Assembly: GCF_036320965.1 (NCBI RefSeq)
Contig: NC_092234.1
Span: forward strand, 32,306,203-32,370,202
Source: Panulirus ornatus
Taxonomy: Eukaryota > Arthropoda > Malacostraca > Decapoda > Palinuridae
Direction: 5' to 3'
DNA length: 64,000 nt
The notes below the pieces were generated by a model that saw only the letters and a list, made by a program, of their open reading frames with translations, did not search any database and had not been told where the DNA came from. Position numbers and translations under genes: made by a program. Below are positions 48,460-58,559 of this stretch, piece after piece. The number at the start of each line of letters is the position of its first letter. Within the stretch, counting starts at the first letter, position 1.

Positions 48460-49380
48460 CCAGAAATAACCAGATTAAGATAATGACAGGCAGGCGCTCC
48501 CGAGACTACGAGACCACTCAGAGGCCTTCCTGGTATGGTTTCACCAACACCGGTGTTTAAATTTATCTATAAGAGCCTCGTGTGTGTGTTAACCCTGCGG
48601 TCTGGCTCCCACTCTTCACACTGGTAGAGCCTCTGATAGGAAGACTCCTCAAAGACGAATCGAAAATCACAGACGAAAAAAGTTGAATGTGGCAGAGTCA
48701 ATTTGCTGTGCGTGTTGGGGGACGTACTGGTACCGGGAGTATGGAGGTTAAGGCATGCAAATTGGGCCAACCTACAGTTGTTAAGGGAGTTCTGAAGGAT
48801 GAAGCAGTCGAGGAGGAGCTGTTCTCAAAGCTGACACCTACGGCAGAATCGTCGCCGTACTTCGCTTGAGCAGGTGCCTCCATCACGGTGACATTTTACG
48901 AGAGAGAGGAAACAGGTGTTTATGTCGTGTGGGACGCCACAGATGAGAAGCAGGAACGTGCAAATATTGCGTCTCGGAAGCAATGAGCCTTACGACGCTC
49001 ACTGAGGAAATCTGTGAGGGCCATGGAACGAGACTTCGCAGTAGCAGCAGCGCAAGATTGATTATATTATGGATGACTAGGTCGAAAGTTTTGAGGAAGT
49101 CAAACGAAGGTGAGAATCACACAGGTCTTGCCTTCCACTAGGCTACGAGTGATAGAGCCGAAGAAGCTAAAGAGGCAGAGGGGTGGTAGGGGAGGTCTCT
49201 ATATCACAAAACTACTGAGGGTCGACGAAACTTCGTGTCTGCGTAATCTTAATTACGTACGCAACATTCACGGAGTGAGGTGGGGATCGGGGTGCTGTGC
49301 TACTACGGTCTCGCTGGCTTTGGTACTAGGGGGTAGACTCGAAGGATTCCAATCATCGGTGTATTTTGAATGATGGAGGG
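48460..49380. other. No supported gene
   Basis: Unique-looking sequence; short frames of 60-87 codons without motifs. Confidence 0.45.
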
Positions 49381-49394
49381 AGGCACTGATGCTA

Positions 49395-49690
49395 GACAAA
49401 AAGGAGTTTGTACTAACTCAGGAGAACTTCTTCTAGAGTTTCATCGGTCGGACAGAGTGAGGTGGTCTTCACCGTACTGGTGTCTTTAGAATCAGGGGTT
49501 GTTAGAGATGAAAGGAAGAAAGGTGGCGTCAAGGTGTGTAAGGAAGGAAGGTGGCGTCAAGGTGTGTAAGTCTCCGGCAGGTGTTGGCGAAGTGATTATT
49601 AACAATTTCAGCAGCTTTTTCATTGGAGAGAAGGTTAACGCATGAAGGGGATGGAATCCGGTTGTTCAAACTGCTCTTTTTTTTTTTTTA
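49395..49690 (-). pseudogene. Possible decayed LINE linker region (before RT)
   Basis: On the minus strand LLSNEKAAEIVNNHFANTC (about 49,570-49,650) resembles the ..EKA..FN.HFAS block between endonuclease and RT in LINE ORF2 proteins. After a repeat-disrupted stretch, LCPTDETLEEVLLS occurs where a ..T..EV...L block would be expected. A 28-bp duplication (GGTGGCGTCAAGGTGTGTAA at 49,522 and 49,550) sits between them. No RT motif follows; tentative. Confidence 0.3.
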
Positions 49691-50028
49691 GTTTCCCATA
49701 TAACTGGCAGATGTCGGACTGTCAGGTGTTGCAGTTCTAACACACGGTTAAGTCATTTCATCTTCAAACATTATATAAGATTTTGAAGATGAAACATATG
49801 AGTAAATGATCGATCTAAAATTTTACCAGCTGGAACTGCTCAGAACCCTTAATTTTGCCTTCTAGAATACCAGAGCTCTGTCTTCCCTGGATCATTCATA
49901 ACGAGAATTACAAACGGAAACTAATTACGTTTGGTCTTTCTCATTCAGGAAAAAAAAAGTCTGTCAAGAACCATTAGAACTCAAAATGGGATCTAAATTT
50001 ACATTACAAGGGACATCATGGCTGCGAA

Positions 50029-50030
<2 letters not shown>

Positions 50031-50090
<60 letters not shown>

Positions 50091-50100
50091 CATACATACA
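50031..50100. repeat. (TA)n followed by (CATA)n
   Basis: About 56 bp TA array, then CATACATACATACA. Confidence 0.99.
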
Positions 50101-51640
50101 CAGAGGCAATATTGATTGCCCTCGCTGGTCCCGACCACTGTTCTCGTCAATACTACTGCTTTAGAATAAGGAGTGATAACCATTATCAACCAGCGCGGGT
50201 GTGTCGTGGACGTAAGGGCAGACCAGACTAGCGTTGGTGTCGAACAATACAAGTGCACTGCGGTCTCACTGTCGAGAGACGACAGAAAGCTGTGTTGATT
50301 CGAGTTATTCATTGGATATGACTGCGATTCCCAAAGACTTGGCCCAGCAACAGGGGCGGAACCGCTCCATCCATTGACAATTACAGTAATAACAATCCAT
50401 GATGGACTGGCTGCACCAGGACGTAAAATCTCAAGTGAATTCTCACTGCTACTCTCCTCACGAGGCGGAGGTAAAAACACCCCCCCTCCCGCTTCTGCGC
50501 TCCGGAAACTTCATGGCGCCGGGAGAGGCGTTGCTTAGTCCCCCCCACACACTCCACAAGGCGTCCTCAGCCACCACGCATGTAAATATATCATATACAT
50601 GGAAGCAACATCCCGTTTTCTTCAGAATGAAGCTGTTGACAGACACTTCAACCCCCGTGGCGATCCGAGGACCAGGCTGACCGAACAGCCAAAGTCTGCC
50701 GGAGGAGCCCGACTCACCCCAGGAGATTATGTCGTACACGGAACTTCTCACGATTTTTATGCTGTCTTTGCGGTCACCGCGTTGGAGGCCCCAGTCACTG
50801 CAGTCGAGAAATTGTGGTTGCCGATATTATGACTGTCACTTAGCTATGATACGAGTAATAAGGGCCTTGTTTATCAGCTATTTATGAGGGGAAACTTGTG
50901 AGGATTTATCAGTTAATGACAGCGAGTCCCTCACTCCCTCCTTCCCCAGAGCCCGCCCACCCCCGAGGGCGGTACACATCACTGTCCACAGCCGTCCAGT
51001 CACGCTGCTGCACCCGCGCCTGGAGAAGGTCCTGTGTCACGCTGGTTTCTCCACACTTAGACAAGAAGAAAATATCCAGAAATGTAGAAGTAGTGCTTGC
51101 TGTAAGGCTATTGTGTGTCGCCACACTTACAAAAAGAATGTCTGGAGGCTCTGCTCGGAGACCGTCATACATCACGCCAAATTTCCTGCAATCTAGAAGT
51201 CAGATGCTTTAAATCTGACTGGAGACGAGAGAACGATGAGAGGTGCTTCTGACCGCTACCATGCAAACTACGGGGGGAGAGTGTCACTTCTACACAGCTA
51301 ACTTCTGAACACTTGCAACAGCCACACTGGGATACGAGGAGGAACATTGTATGTTGCCCCAAGAAACTCGATGACTTTCAAAATACATCTGTTTATGTAT
51401 CTGTTTATCTGTCTATTCATCTATGTATATTATCTTTTCTAATGTATATTTTCATCTTGGATTTCGTAAACACATCATTTCTCTCGTCCGCAGTTACAAT
51501 CATGCGACATAATGTCCAGTTATGGAACAAGTCAGTTCATTCATACTTATAGAAAAATGAAATGTTCAAGAGAGACGTGGAACATTTACAGTCATACTAT
51601 CATCATCATACGTAAGAGATAAACATCCGGAAATGCATTA
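50100..51640. other. No supported gene
   Basis: Unique-looking sequence with short frames on both strands, none with a recognisable motif. Confidence 0.45.
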
Positions 51641-51642
51641 AA

Positions 51643-51644
<2 letters not shown>

Positions 51645-51737
<93 letters not shown>
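51645..51737. repeat. (CT)n(CA)n compound microsatellite
   Basis: About 63 bp CT passing into about 30 bp CA. Confidence 0.99.
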
Positions 51738-51741
<4 letters not shown>

Positions 51742-52251
51742 CAAATTCTAACATTGCTTAAAAATTCTACAGTACTAAGAATTCAGAAGAAGGCTATCCA
51801 GCAGAACTAAGAATCCAACAGATGGTCTTTTCAACAGAGCTAAAAAATCAACTTTCTTACTGATATCGAAAATGTACTGAATATACGTTCCAATTCCTTT
51901 TTTTTTGTCTTACCTCAATAACTCATAGGTTTCCCTGGCTACTTTGTAAGCTCTATCCACTTATACGAAAAGAAGAAAATCGTCAAATCATACCCTGAAC
52001 AACAGGCAGGCAGGTACTCTTTCCCTCCCCTAAAAATAGAAAAAAAAAATAACCCGGAAAAAGTAACATAGAAGCCAGCAGCACCCAACAATTTGAATCT
52101 ATGAAAGTGAACTGTTACAGACTACCATGAAATCTCTCTATCACGGCAATAAAAATTGTTGATAATTTTCTCGAGCTGAACCTGCTCAATACAGAGAGAA
52201 AGAATTGTTCTCCAAAAATCTATTTGCTTTGGGCAAAATATTTGGGACGAT

Positions 52252-52253
<2 letters not shown>

Positions 52254-52293
<40 letters not shown>

Positions 52294-52302
52294 ATGTGTG
52301 TG
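52254..52302. repeat. (GT)n microsatellite
   Basis: GT array of about 48 bp with one CGTGTATG interruption. Confidence 0.98.
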
Positions 52303-52659
52303 AATACCCGAGAGTAAAGTTGCTGATAGAATAAAAAAAAAAAATCTTTTGAAATGAGAACCACGACAGGAACCTTCCCCTCTCATTAATGTCCGATCCT
52401 AGATGAGATTATCTCCAGCACATAGACTACTTCACGACACAGTATAGATAAATTCTGAGCGAAGACAAAAAAAGTGTTAAGGACAACGCTCAGGTGTGAG
52501 GAGTAGCCCGCTTCGAACGACACTACAATAGTGGTTCATGAAGCTCTCCGAACCAGTCTCACGTTCACTGGTTCAGTTGCGTGCAGAGAGGCAATGCCTT
52601 TCCAACGGCCAAGATTCTTACGTCACCTGACGATGCATCATTATCATGATTACTATTAC

Positions 52660-52672
52660 CATTAATAATAAT

Positions 52673-52722
<50 letters not shown>

Positions 52723-52732
52723 TAATAAAAAT
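52660..52732. repeat. (AAT)n microsatellite
   Basis: AAT array of about 60-70 bp with imperfect edges. 52,740-53,340 holds no recognisable gene. Confidence 0.98.
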
Positions 52733-53344
52733 CATTATCACTATTATCCTCATCATTAACGGTGTACTACATTTAATGCAGCCAGAGGCTGAAAATTTGC
52801 AACTGTTCTGAATTCGAGCAGATAGGCTGTATGTTCATATTTTACAAGGCGAGGCTGTGGTGGTGGACATCTACCATCTGTGTAACATGTCACGCATGTC
52901 TGTCTTGAGTTCCATGTCGAAGAGAGCGCTTCAGCCAAAGACTTTACAATACTCTTCGAGTTCAGGACTTCAATAAAACCTAAGTGAGCTGAAAACAAAG
53001 AAAAACAGAAAAAAAGCAAAATGGTAACCTCAGAGTTTTTGAGGAGGTATAAAAATCTTACGCTTAAAGACAGACACGAGAAGGTAAAGAGTTAAACAAA
53101 GCTTAAGCAGCGGTGTTAAGAGACGTCGCAACGGCTCATCCTCGAGTTCCTGGCGGCCACACACACGTCATCATGTGAAGCGGTGGCTTGCCCAGTATAT
53201 GATTCCGTGTATCACGGGAAACTACTGCAAGTTTTCAACTGCACTTACAACACTTTCCTTATGTAGCGGACCACGTCACAACCCTCAACACACTGACAGA
53301 AACTGGGGACTGTGTCTCCTACCCCTTTTCACACTACGAAGTTA

Positions 53345-53550
53345 CTACCCCGTGAGCACGGCTGCACGACCCCTGACCACAGCGGTATGACCCACACATA
53401 GGTTCAACCGCGGGACACGACAGTGCCACCCTTGAACGCAAAGGCTCGATTCTTGAGCATTACGTGACGACCCTTGGATATAGTGGCGCCAGCACCTGTG
53501 ACGTACCCAGTAAAGGAGACATCAGAGGCCAGGTCATCTTACTCACAGGT
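53345..53550 (-). repeat. 21-bp family, locus 8 (degenerate)
   Basis: Diverged copies such as GTGAGCACGGCTGCACGACC, CCTGACCACAGCGGTATGACC (split by drift) and TGAGCATTACGTGACGACCC, orientation as in loci 2, 3 and 5. Confidence 0.65.
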
Positions 53551-53635
53551 CGTGCTCTATGGGCTATATTGGTAATGCCTTGCCACCTCTTTGGTATATG
53601 ATCAAACATTTCAATTTCTATACTGAACTTAAAGA

Positions 53636-53651
53636 GTATAATAATAATAAT

Positions 53652-53692
<41 letters not shown>
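53636..53692. repeat. (AAT)n microsatellite
   Basis: AAT array lying directly beyond the poly-A end of LINE copy 2. Confidence 0.98.
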
Positions 53693-53723
<31 letters not shown>

Positions 53724-53904
53724 CCTCGTCGCTGTCTCCCGCGGTTGCGAGGTAGCGCAAGGAAACAGACGAAAGAAATGGCCCAACCCCCCCCATACAC
53801 ATGTACATACACACGTCCACACACGCAAATATACATACCTACACAGCTTTCCATGGTTTACCCCGGACGCTTCACATGCCTTGATTCAATCCACTGACAG
53901 CACG

Positions 53905-55719
53905 TCAACCCCTGTATACCACATCGCTCCAATTCACTCTATTCCTTGCCCTCCTTTCACCCTCCTGCATGTTCAGGCCCCGATCACACAAAATCCTTTT
54001 CACTCCATCTTTCCACCTCCAATTTGGTCTCCCTCTTCTCCTCGTTCCCTCCACCTCCGACACATATATCCTCTTGGTCAATCTTTCCTCACTCATTCTC
54101 TCCATGTGCCCAAACCATTTCAAAACACCCTCTTCTGCTCTCTCAACCACGCTCTTTTTATTTCCACACATCTCTCTTACCCTTACGTTACTTACTCGAT
54201 CAAACCACCTCACACCACACATTGTCCTCAAACATCTCATTTCCAGCACATCCATCCTCCTGCGCACAACTCTATCCATAGCCCACGCCTCGCAACCATA
54301 CAACATTGTTGGAACCACTATTCCTTCAAACATACCCATTTTTGCTTTCCGAGATAATGTTCTCGACTTCCACACATTTTTCAAGGCTCCCAAAATTTTC
54401 GCCCCCTCCCCCACCCTATGATCCACTTCCGCTTCCATGGTTCCATCTGCTGCCAGATCCACTCCCAGATATCTAAAACACTTCACTTCCTCCAGTTTTT
54501 CTCCATTCAAACTCACCTCCCAATTGACTTGACCCTCAACCCTACTGTACCTAATAACCTTGCTCTTATTCACATTTACTCTTAACTTTCTTCTTCCACA
54601 CACTTTACCAAACTCCGTCACCAGCTTCTGCAGTTTCTCACATGAATCAGCCACCAGCGCTGTATCGTCAGCGAACAACAACTGACTCACTTCCCAAGCT
54701 CTCTCATCCCCAACAGACTTCATACTTGCCCCTCTTTCCAAGACTCTTGCATTTACCTCCCTAACAACCCCATCCATAAACAAATTAAACAACCATGGAG
54801 ACATCACACACCCCTGCCGCAAACCTACATTCATTGAGAACCAATCACTTTCCTCTCTTCCTACACGTACACATGCCTTACATCCTCGATAAAAACTTTT
54901 CACTGCTTCTAACAACTTGCCTCCCACACCATATATTCTTAATACCTTCCACAGAGCATCTCTATCAACTCTATCATATGCCTTCTCCAGATCCATAAAT
55001 GCTACATACAAATCCATTTGCTTTTCTAAGTATTTCTCACATACATTCTTCAAAGCAAACACCTGATCCACACATCCTCTACCACTTCTGAAACCACACT
55101 GCTCTTCCCCAATCTGATGCTCTGTACCTGCCTTCACCCTCTCAATCAATACCCTCCCATATAATTTACCAGGAATACTCAACAAACTTATACCTCTGTA
55201 ATTTGAGCACTCACTCTTATCCCCTTTGCCTTTGTACAATGGCACTATGCACGCATTCCGCCAATCCTCAGGCACCTCACCATGAGTCATACATACATTA
55301 AATAACCTTACCAACCAGTCAACAATACAGTCACCCCCTTTTTTAATAAATTCCACTGCAATACCATCCAAACCTGCTGCCTTGCCGGCTTTCATCTTCC
55401 GCAAAGCTTTTACTACCTCTTCTCTGTTTACCAAATCATTTTCCCTAACCCTCTCACTTTGCACACCACCTCGACCCAAACACCCTATATCTGCCACTCT
55501 GTCATCAGACACATTCAACAAACCTTCAAAATACTCATTCCATCTCCTTCTCACATCACCACTACTTGTTATCACCTCCCCATTTACGCTCTTCACTGAA
55601 GTTCCCATTTGCTCCCTTGTCTTACGCACCCTATTTACCTCCTTCCAGAACATCTTTTTATTCTCCCTAAAATTTACTGATAGTCTCTCACCCCAACTCT
55701 CATTTGCCCTTTTTTTCAC
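53905..55719 (-). CDS. LINE ORF2 reverse transcriptase, open for 604 codons
   Basis: Encodes a non-LTR RT that would copy element RNA into DNA at a nicked chromosomal target. Residues, counted from the GTG at 55,719: GKAAGLDGI 112-120; CSNYRGISLLS 171-181; EEQCGFRSGRG 205-215; motif A YVAFMDLEKAYDRVD 238-252 with catalytic Asp243; motif B GLRQGCVMSPWLFN 299-312; motif C LLFADDTALVA 347-357 with the paired Asp351-352; KCFRYLGV 413-420. The C-terminal tail has YGCEAWAMDRV 474-484, WFGHMERM 535-542 and GRPNWRWKDGV 563-573, as in many arthropod LINE ORF2 proteins. All RT motifs look intact. The true protein continues upstream (next entry) and the GTG is not a real start; it is simply the first valine after an in-frame stop. 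Clade not resolved. Confidence 0.93.
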   Translation of the reverse strand: MKKRANESWGERLSVNFRENKKMFWKEVNRVRKTREQMGTSVKSVNGEVITSSGDVRRRWNEYFEGLLNVSDDRVADIGCLGRGGVQSERVRENDLVNREEVVKALRKMKAGKAAGLDGIAVEFIKKGGDCIVDWLVRLFNVCMTHGEVPEDWRNACIVPLYKGKGDKSECSNYRGISLLSIPGKLYGRVLIERVKAGTEHQIGEEQCGFRSGRGCVDQVFALKNVCEKYLEKQMDLYVAFMDLEKAYDRVDRDALWKVLRIYGVGGKLLEAVKSFYRGCKACVRVGREESDWFSMNVGLRQGCVMSPWLFNLFMDGVVREVNARVLERGASMKSVGDERAWEVSQLLFADDTALVADSCEKLQKLVTEFGKVCGRRKLRVNVNKSKVIRYSRVEGQVNWEVSLNGEKLEEVKCFRYLGVDLAADGTMEAEVDHRVGEGAKILGALKNVWKSRTLSRKAKMGMFEGIVVPTMLYGCEAWAMDRVVRRRMDVLEMRCLRTMCGVRWFDRVSNVRVREMCGNKKSVVERAEEGVLKWFGHMERMSEERLTKRIYVSEVEGTRRRGRPNWRWKDGVKRILCDRGLNMQEGERRARNRVNWSDVVYRG

Positions 55720-55722
55720 CTC

Positions 55723-56103
55723 TTACACCTTTCTCTTGACCTCCTGTCTCTTTCTTTTATACTTCTCCCACTCAATTGCATTTTTTACCTGCAAAAATCG
55801 TCCAAATGCCTCTCTCTTCTCTTTCACTAATACTCTTACTTCTTCATCCCACCACTCACTACCCTTTCTAAACAGCCCACCTCCCACTCTCCTCATGCCA
55901 CAAGCATCTTTTGCGCAATCCATCACTGATTCCCTAAATACATCCCATTCCTCCCCCACTCCCCTTACTTCCATTGTTCTCACCTTTTTCCATTCTGTAC
56001 ACAGTCTCTCCTGATACTTCCTCACACAGGTCTCCTTCCCAAGCTCACTTACTCTCACCACCTTCTTCACCCCAACATTCACTCTTCTTTTCTGAAAACC
56101 CAT
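55723..56103 (-). pseudogene. Upstream part of the same LINE ORF2, separated by one stop
   Basis: In the same frame as the 604-codon ORF, and split from it only by one TAA (plus strand 55,723-55,725). Carries the linker between endonuclease and RT, including KGSEWWDEEVRVLVKEKREA and KNAIEWEKYKRKRQE. The 5' end runs into a trinucleotide array, so the endonuclease domain is missing. The single stop plus the 5' truncation make this copy inactive, though otherwise hardly decayed. Confidence 0.88.
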
Positions 56104-56185
56104 ACTAATAATCATAATAATAATTATAATAATAATAACAATAATAATGATAATAAAATACTACCACTACTACTACTACTACTAC

Positions 56186-56224
<39 letters not shown>

Positions 56225-56232
56225 TAATAATC
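56104..56232. repeat. (AAT)n(ACT)n compound microsatellite
   Basis: Imperfect AAT, then CTACTACTAC, then AATAAT, starting where LINE copy 2 ends. Confidence 0.97.
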
Positions 56233-56570
56233 ACTGAACTCAGCAACGATAAAATCAGAACTGGTATTTTCTTAAAATCAACAGTACCAAATATCATAAT
56301 AAAAAACAGCCGAAATTAACATTTTCTTTAAAATGCATAAAAGTCTCTGACCCACAAGTTCTAATTCTAAAATATATACAGGCGAGAGAAGTTTTCCATT
56401 TTCGCCAAGTCTACATATAAATGAACTCATTTTAAGTTTAATTTTAAATAATTTCATTCAAAGTTCAGCAATCGAACCAAGAAAAGACTCTGCAGTCTGC
56501 CACCTAACTGATTTCAGCAACTAATTTTTTCCCTGAGAGAGTTATGATTTATTTTCCGATAACAGACCTT
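56233..56570. other. AT-rich, no gene seen
   Basis: Low-complexity-leaning AT-rich sequence, no motif. Confidence 0.5.
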
Positions 56571-56572
56571 AA

Positions 56573-56683
56573 CACACACACACACACACACACACAGTTA
56601 CTGTTATGATCCTCCTCCCCATCTGTGTAATGTTTCAAGTGTACATTTTCAGCCGAATGCCTGCCTAATTCCTTCAACACACA

Positions 56684-56741
<58 letters not shown>
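56573..56741. repeat. Two (CA)n microsatellites with a shared flank
   Basis: CA arrays at 56,573-56,596 and 56,682-56,741, each followed by a related sequence (AGTTACTGTTATGATCC... / TCCAGTTCTGTAATACC..., both leading to TTTTCAGCC and AAATG/GAATG). This suggests a ~150-bp local duplication that includes the array. Confidence 0.8.
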
Positions 56742-56744
<3 letters not shown>

Positions 56745-56814
56745 TTTCCAGTTCTGTAATACCTGTAAAACCTCAGCTACGTATTTTCAGCCAAATGGTT
56801 GCCTATATCCACAA

Positions 56815-56827
56815 TATATATATAAAC

Positions 56828-56896
<69 letters not shown>

Positions 56897-56899
56897 TAC
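56815..56899. repeat. (TA)n microsatellite with CATA segments
   Basis: TA array of about 60 bp flanked by CATACATACATA and CATATATACA. Confidence 0.98.
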
Positions 56900-57034
56900 A
56901 CCAGGTGCTGGACATTCAGGAGGATGAGTGACATGCACGGGATAAAATGCACTAGATCGAGTGGCATGTGATGGATGACGTGCGGTCAATAGACTGAACC
57001 AGGGCATATGAAGCGGCTTGTCAAGGTTAACTAT

Positions 57035-57185
57035 GGGACAGCCAGTGGAGCTTGGTTGTGGACGATAGGCGATAATTTCCGTATTTTATCCAAAACGGGA
57101 AGAGGGCGAGTGCGTCCAAGTGGTGCTCGTCTGTTCTTGAGGCTACCTTGCAAAGTCCCGAGATGACTGACCCTTACAAGGAAAT
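57035..57185 (+). mobile_element. Repeat fragment sharing the LINE/SINE-like tail (second)
   Basis: TGGAGCTTGGTTGTGGACGA matches the 32.36-kb fragment. At 57,128-57,165 GTCTGTTCTTGAGGCTACCT then TGCAAAGTCCCGAGATG is a decayed version of the tail seen on the LINE and SINE-like copies. Confidence 0.45.
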
Positions 57186-57189
57186 ATAC

Positions 57190-57335
57190 ATCCTCGCTTG
57201 GTTCTTTCCTCTGTTCCTAAATTTGTAAAGTAATGTAGGAGGGAAGGATTTCCAATTCTCCTTCCCCGCCCCTCAGTGCCGCTTTCAAAGGATGCACGGC
57301 ACTGTAGGAGTATTTCTCCCCTGTCCTAGGAATAA
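57190..57335 (-). mobile_element. SINE-like element, copy D (degenerate, partial)
   Basis: Plus-strand CCTCTGTTCCTAAATTTGTA, then GGAAGGATTTCCA, CCGCTTTCAAAGGATGCACG and AGTATTTCTCCCCTGTCCTA. These follow the same order as copies A and B but with many substitutions. The tail part is missing or lost. Confidence 0.65.
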
Positions 57336-57350
57336 TATGTATGTATGTAA

Positions 57351-57459
<109 letters not shown>

Positions 57460-58210
57460 ACTCACATAATTAGTGAGGAGGAGACCCATATCATTTGCTT
57501 AATACCTCGTTATCACGATCATGGTATTCCTGCACCACTCTACAACACACAGAGCGCACTCGGTACACACCACACGATGTGTTAATGCTCCAATATGGCG
57601 ATATAGTGACACTAGGCTAATACACAGGTAAAACTAATTTCGACGTGGTTTTTTTATGTTAAGTTTAAAGGCTGTGAATGAATCAAACACAAAATACCTA
57701 GATGTCATTTGGGCCATCGGTAAGAATCCTGTGATCCTCAACAGACAGAGACATCTGTTAAACGGGAACTATCGAGATTTTCACATCTGTTCGTAGTGGC
57801 AGCGAAAATAATGATGGTTATTCACCCTCGCCTCCAATCAGCTGATTACTATAAACATCCACCCACCACCAGTGCTGCCAGTTCCCTGACGCGCCTACAG
57901 CCTACCCACCCACCAATCGTTGCCAGCGTCATCACGCACGGCTCCATTAATTTGATATCGGAAACCACTACACCATTAGCAAGTACATGAGTGATGGTAT
58001 TGCCTAAAGCCTCAATACCCGTAATGAACTGTGTTAAGCCCACACTATAAATACGGCCGACGCTGTCCAAAATTTAGGCTCGGGGGCGGCCTATACTCAG
58101 TCCTGAGTGGCAGTGGTGTGCGCGCGTGTTCAACCTCACTAGGGATAGGGGAGCGAGTGCTCGTCTCGTTCGGTTGTGGAAGACCTACTGGAAAGTCTCG
58201 CTATCTGGCT
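57460..58210. other. No supported gene
   Basis: Unique-looking; a 73-codon minus frame (57,849-58,070) has no recognisable motif. Confidence 0.45.
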
Positions 58211-58211
58211 C

Positions 58212-58556
58212 TCACTTGATGCGAGACCTTATCGAACGGCTTTATGAAAATTCAAAGTAGATGGCGTCAACCACTTTACCTTCACCATAAATGCTGATTA
58301 CATCATCAAAGAAATCAAGACGATTTGTCAGACAAGAAAGATTTCGTCAGCTATGCTGAAAATCGTTGGCCGAGTGTTGATCTCCTAACTGATTTACAAT
58401 CCCGTCTTGAATTTATTACATGGGTGTACCAGTGACGGACGGCAAGTTAATCGCGCAATAGTTCCCTGGCAGAGACACGTTACCGTGAACCAATCTTAGG
58501 TACGGGCTGAAGCCTATCTTAAGTAGATGCCGAAGGGCCATCTCTAGCCGGACAGG
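58212..58556 (-). pseudogene. Decayed CR1-like RT fragment (central fingers/motif A)
   Basis: On the minus strand, one frame gives GNVSLPGNYCAINLPSVTGT (family KG....P.NYRPISLTSV.GK). After two stops comes QLGDQHSANDFQHS, then SCLTNRLDFFDDVISIYGEG and KVVDAIYFEF (family RSCLTNLL.F.......G..VDV.YLDF). A one-base shift then gives FIKPFDKVSHQV (family FQKAFDKVPH, motif A). The catalytic Asp of motif A is replaced, stops are present, and motif B/C are absent. It is in opposite orientation to the 62-kb fragment. Confidence 0.82.
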
Positions 58557-58559
58557 TGA

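Larger units (their letters stand above)
53693..56103 (-). mobile_element. LINE copy 2, 5'-truncated non-LTR retrotransposon
   Basis: About 2.4 kb, minus strand. 3' end: A-run (plus T-run 53,693-53,720) then (ATT)n. 3' untranslated region 53,721-53,904, with the GCTACCTCGC tail at about 53,745-53,757. Coding part 53,905 to about 56,103. The 5' end meets an (AAT/ACT)n array with no apurinic endonuclease domain, so this is a 5'-truncated copy, the usual outcome of target-primed reverse transcription. Both ends lie in trinucleotide repeat, so a target-site duplication cannot be read. Confidence 0.95.

Noticed and set aside
53881..54421. Plus-strand frames of 111-158 codons, and similar ones at 40,604-41,221 and 55,382-56,014
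   Set aside because: Antisense shadows of the LINE RT on the minus strand.
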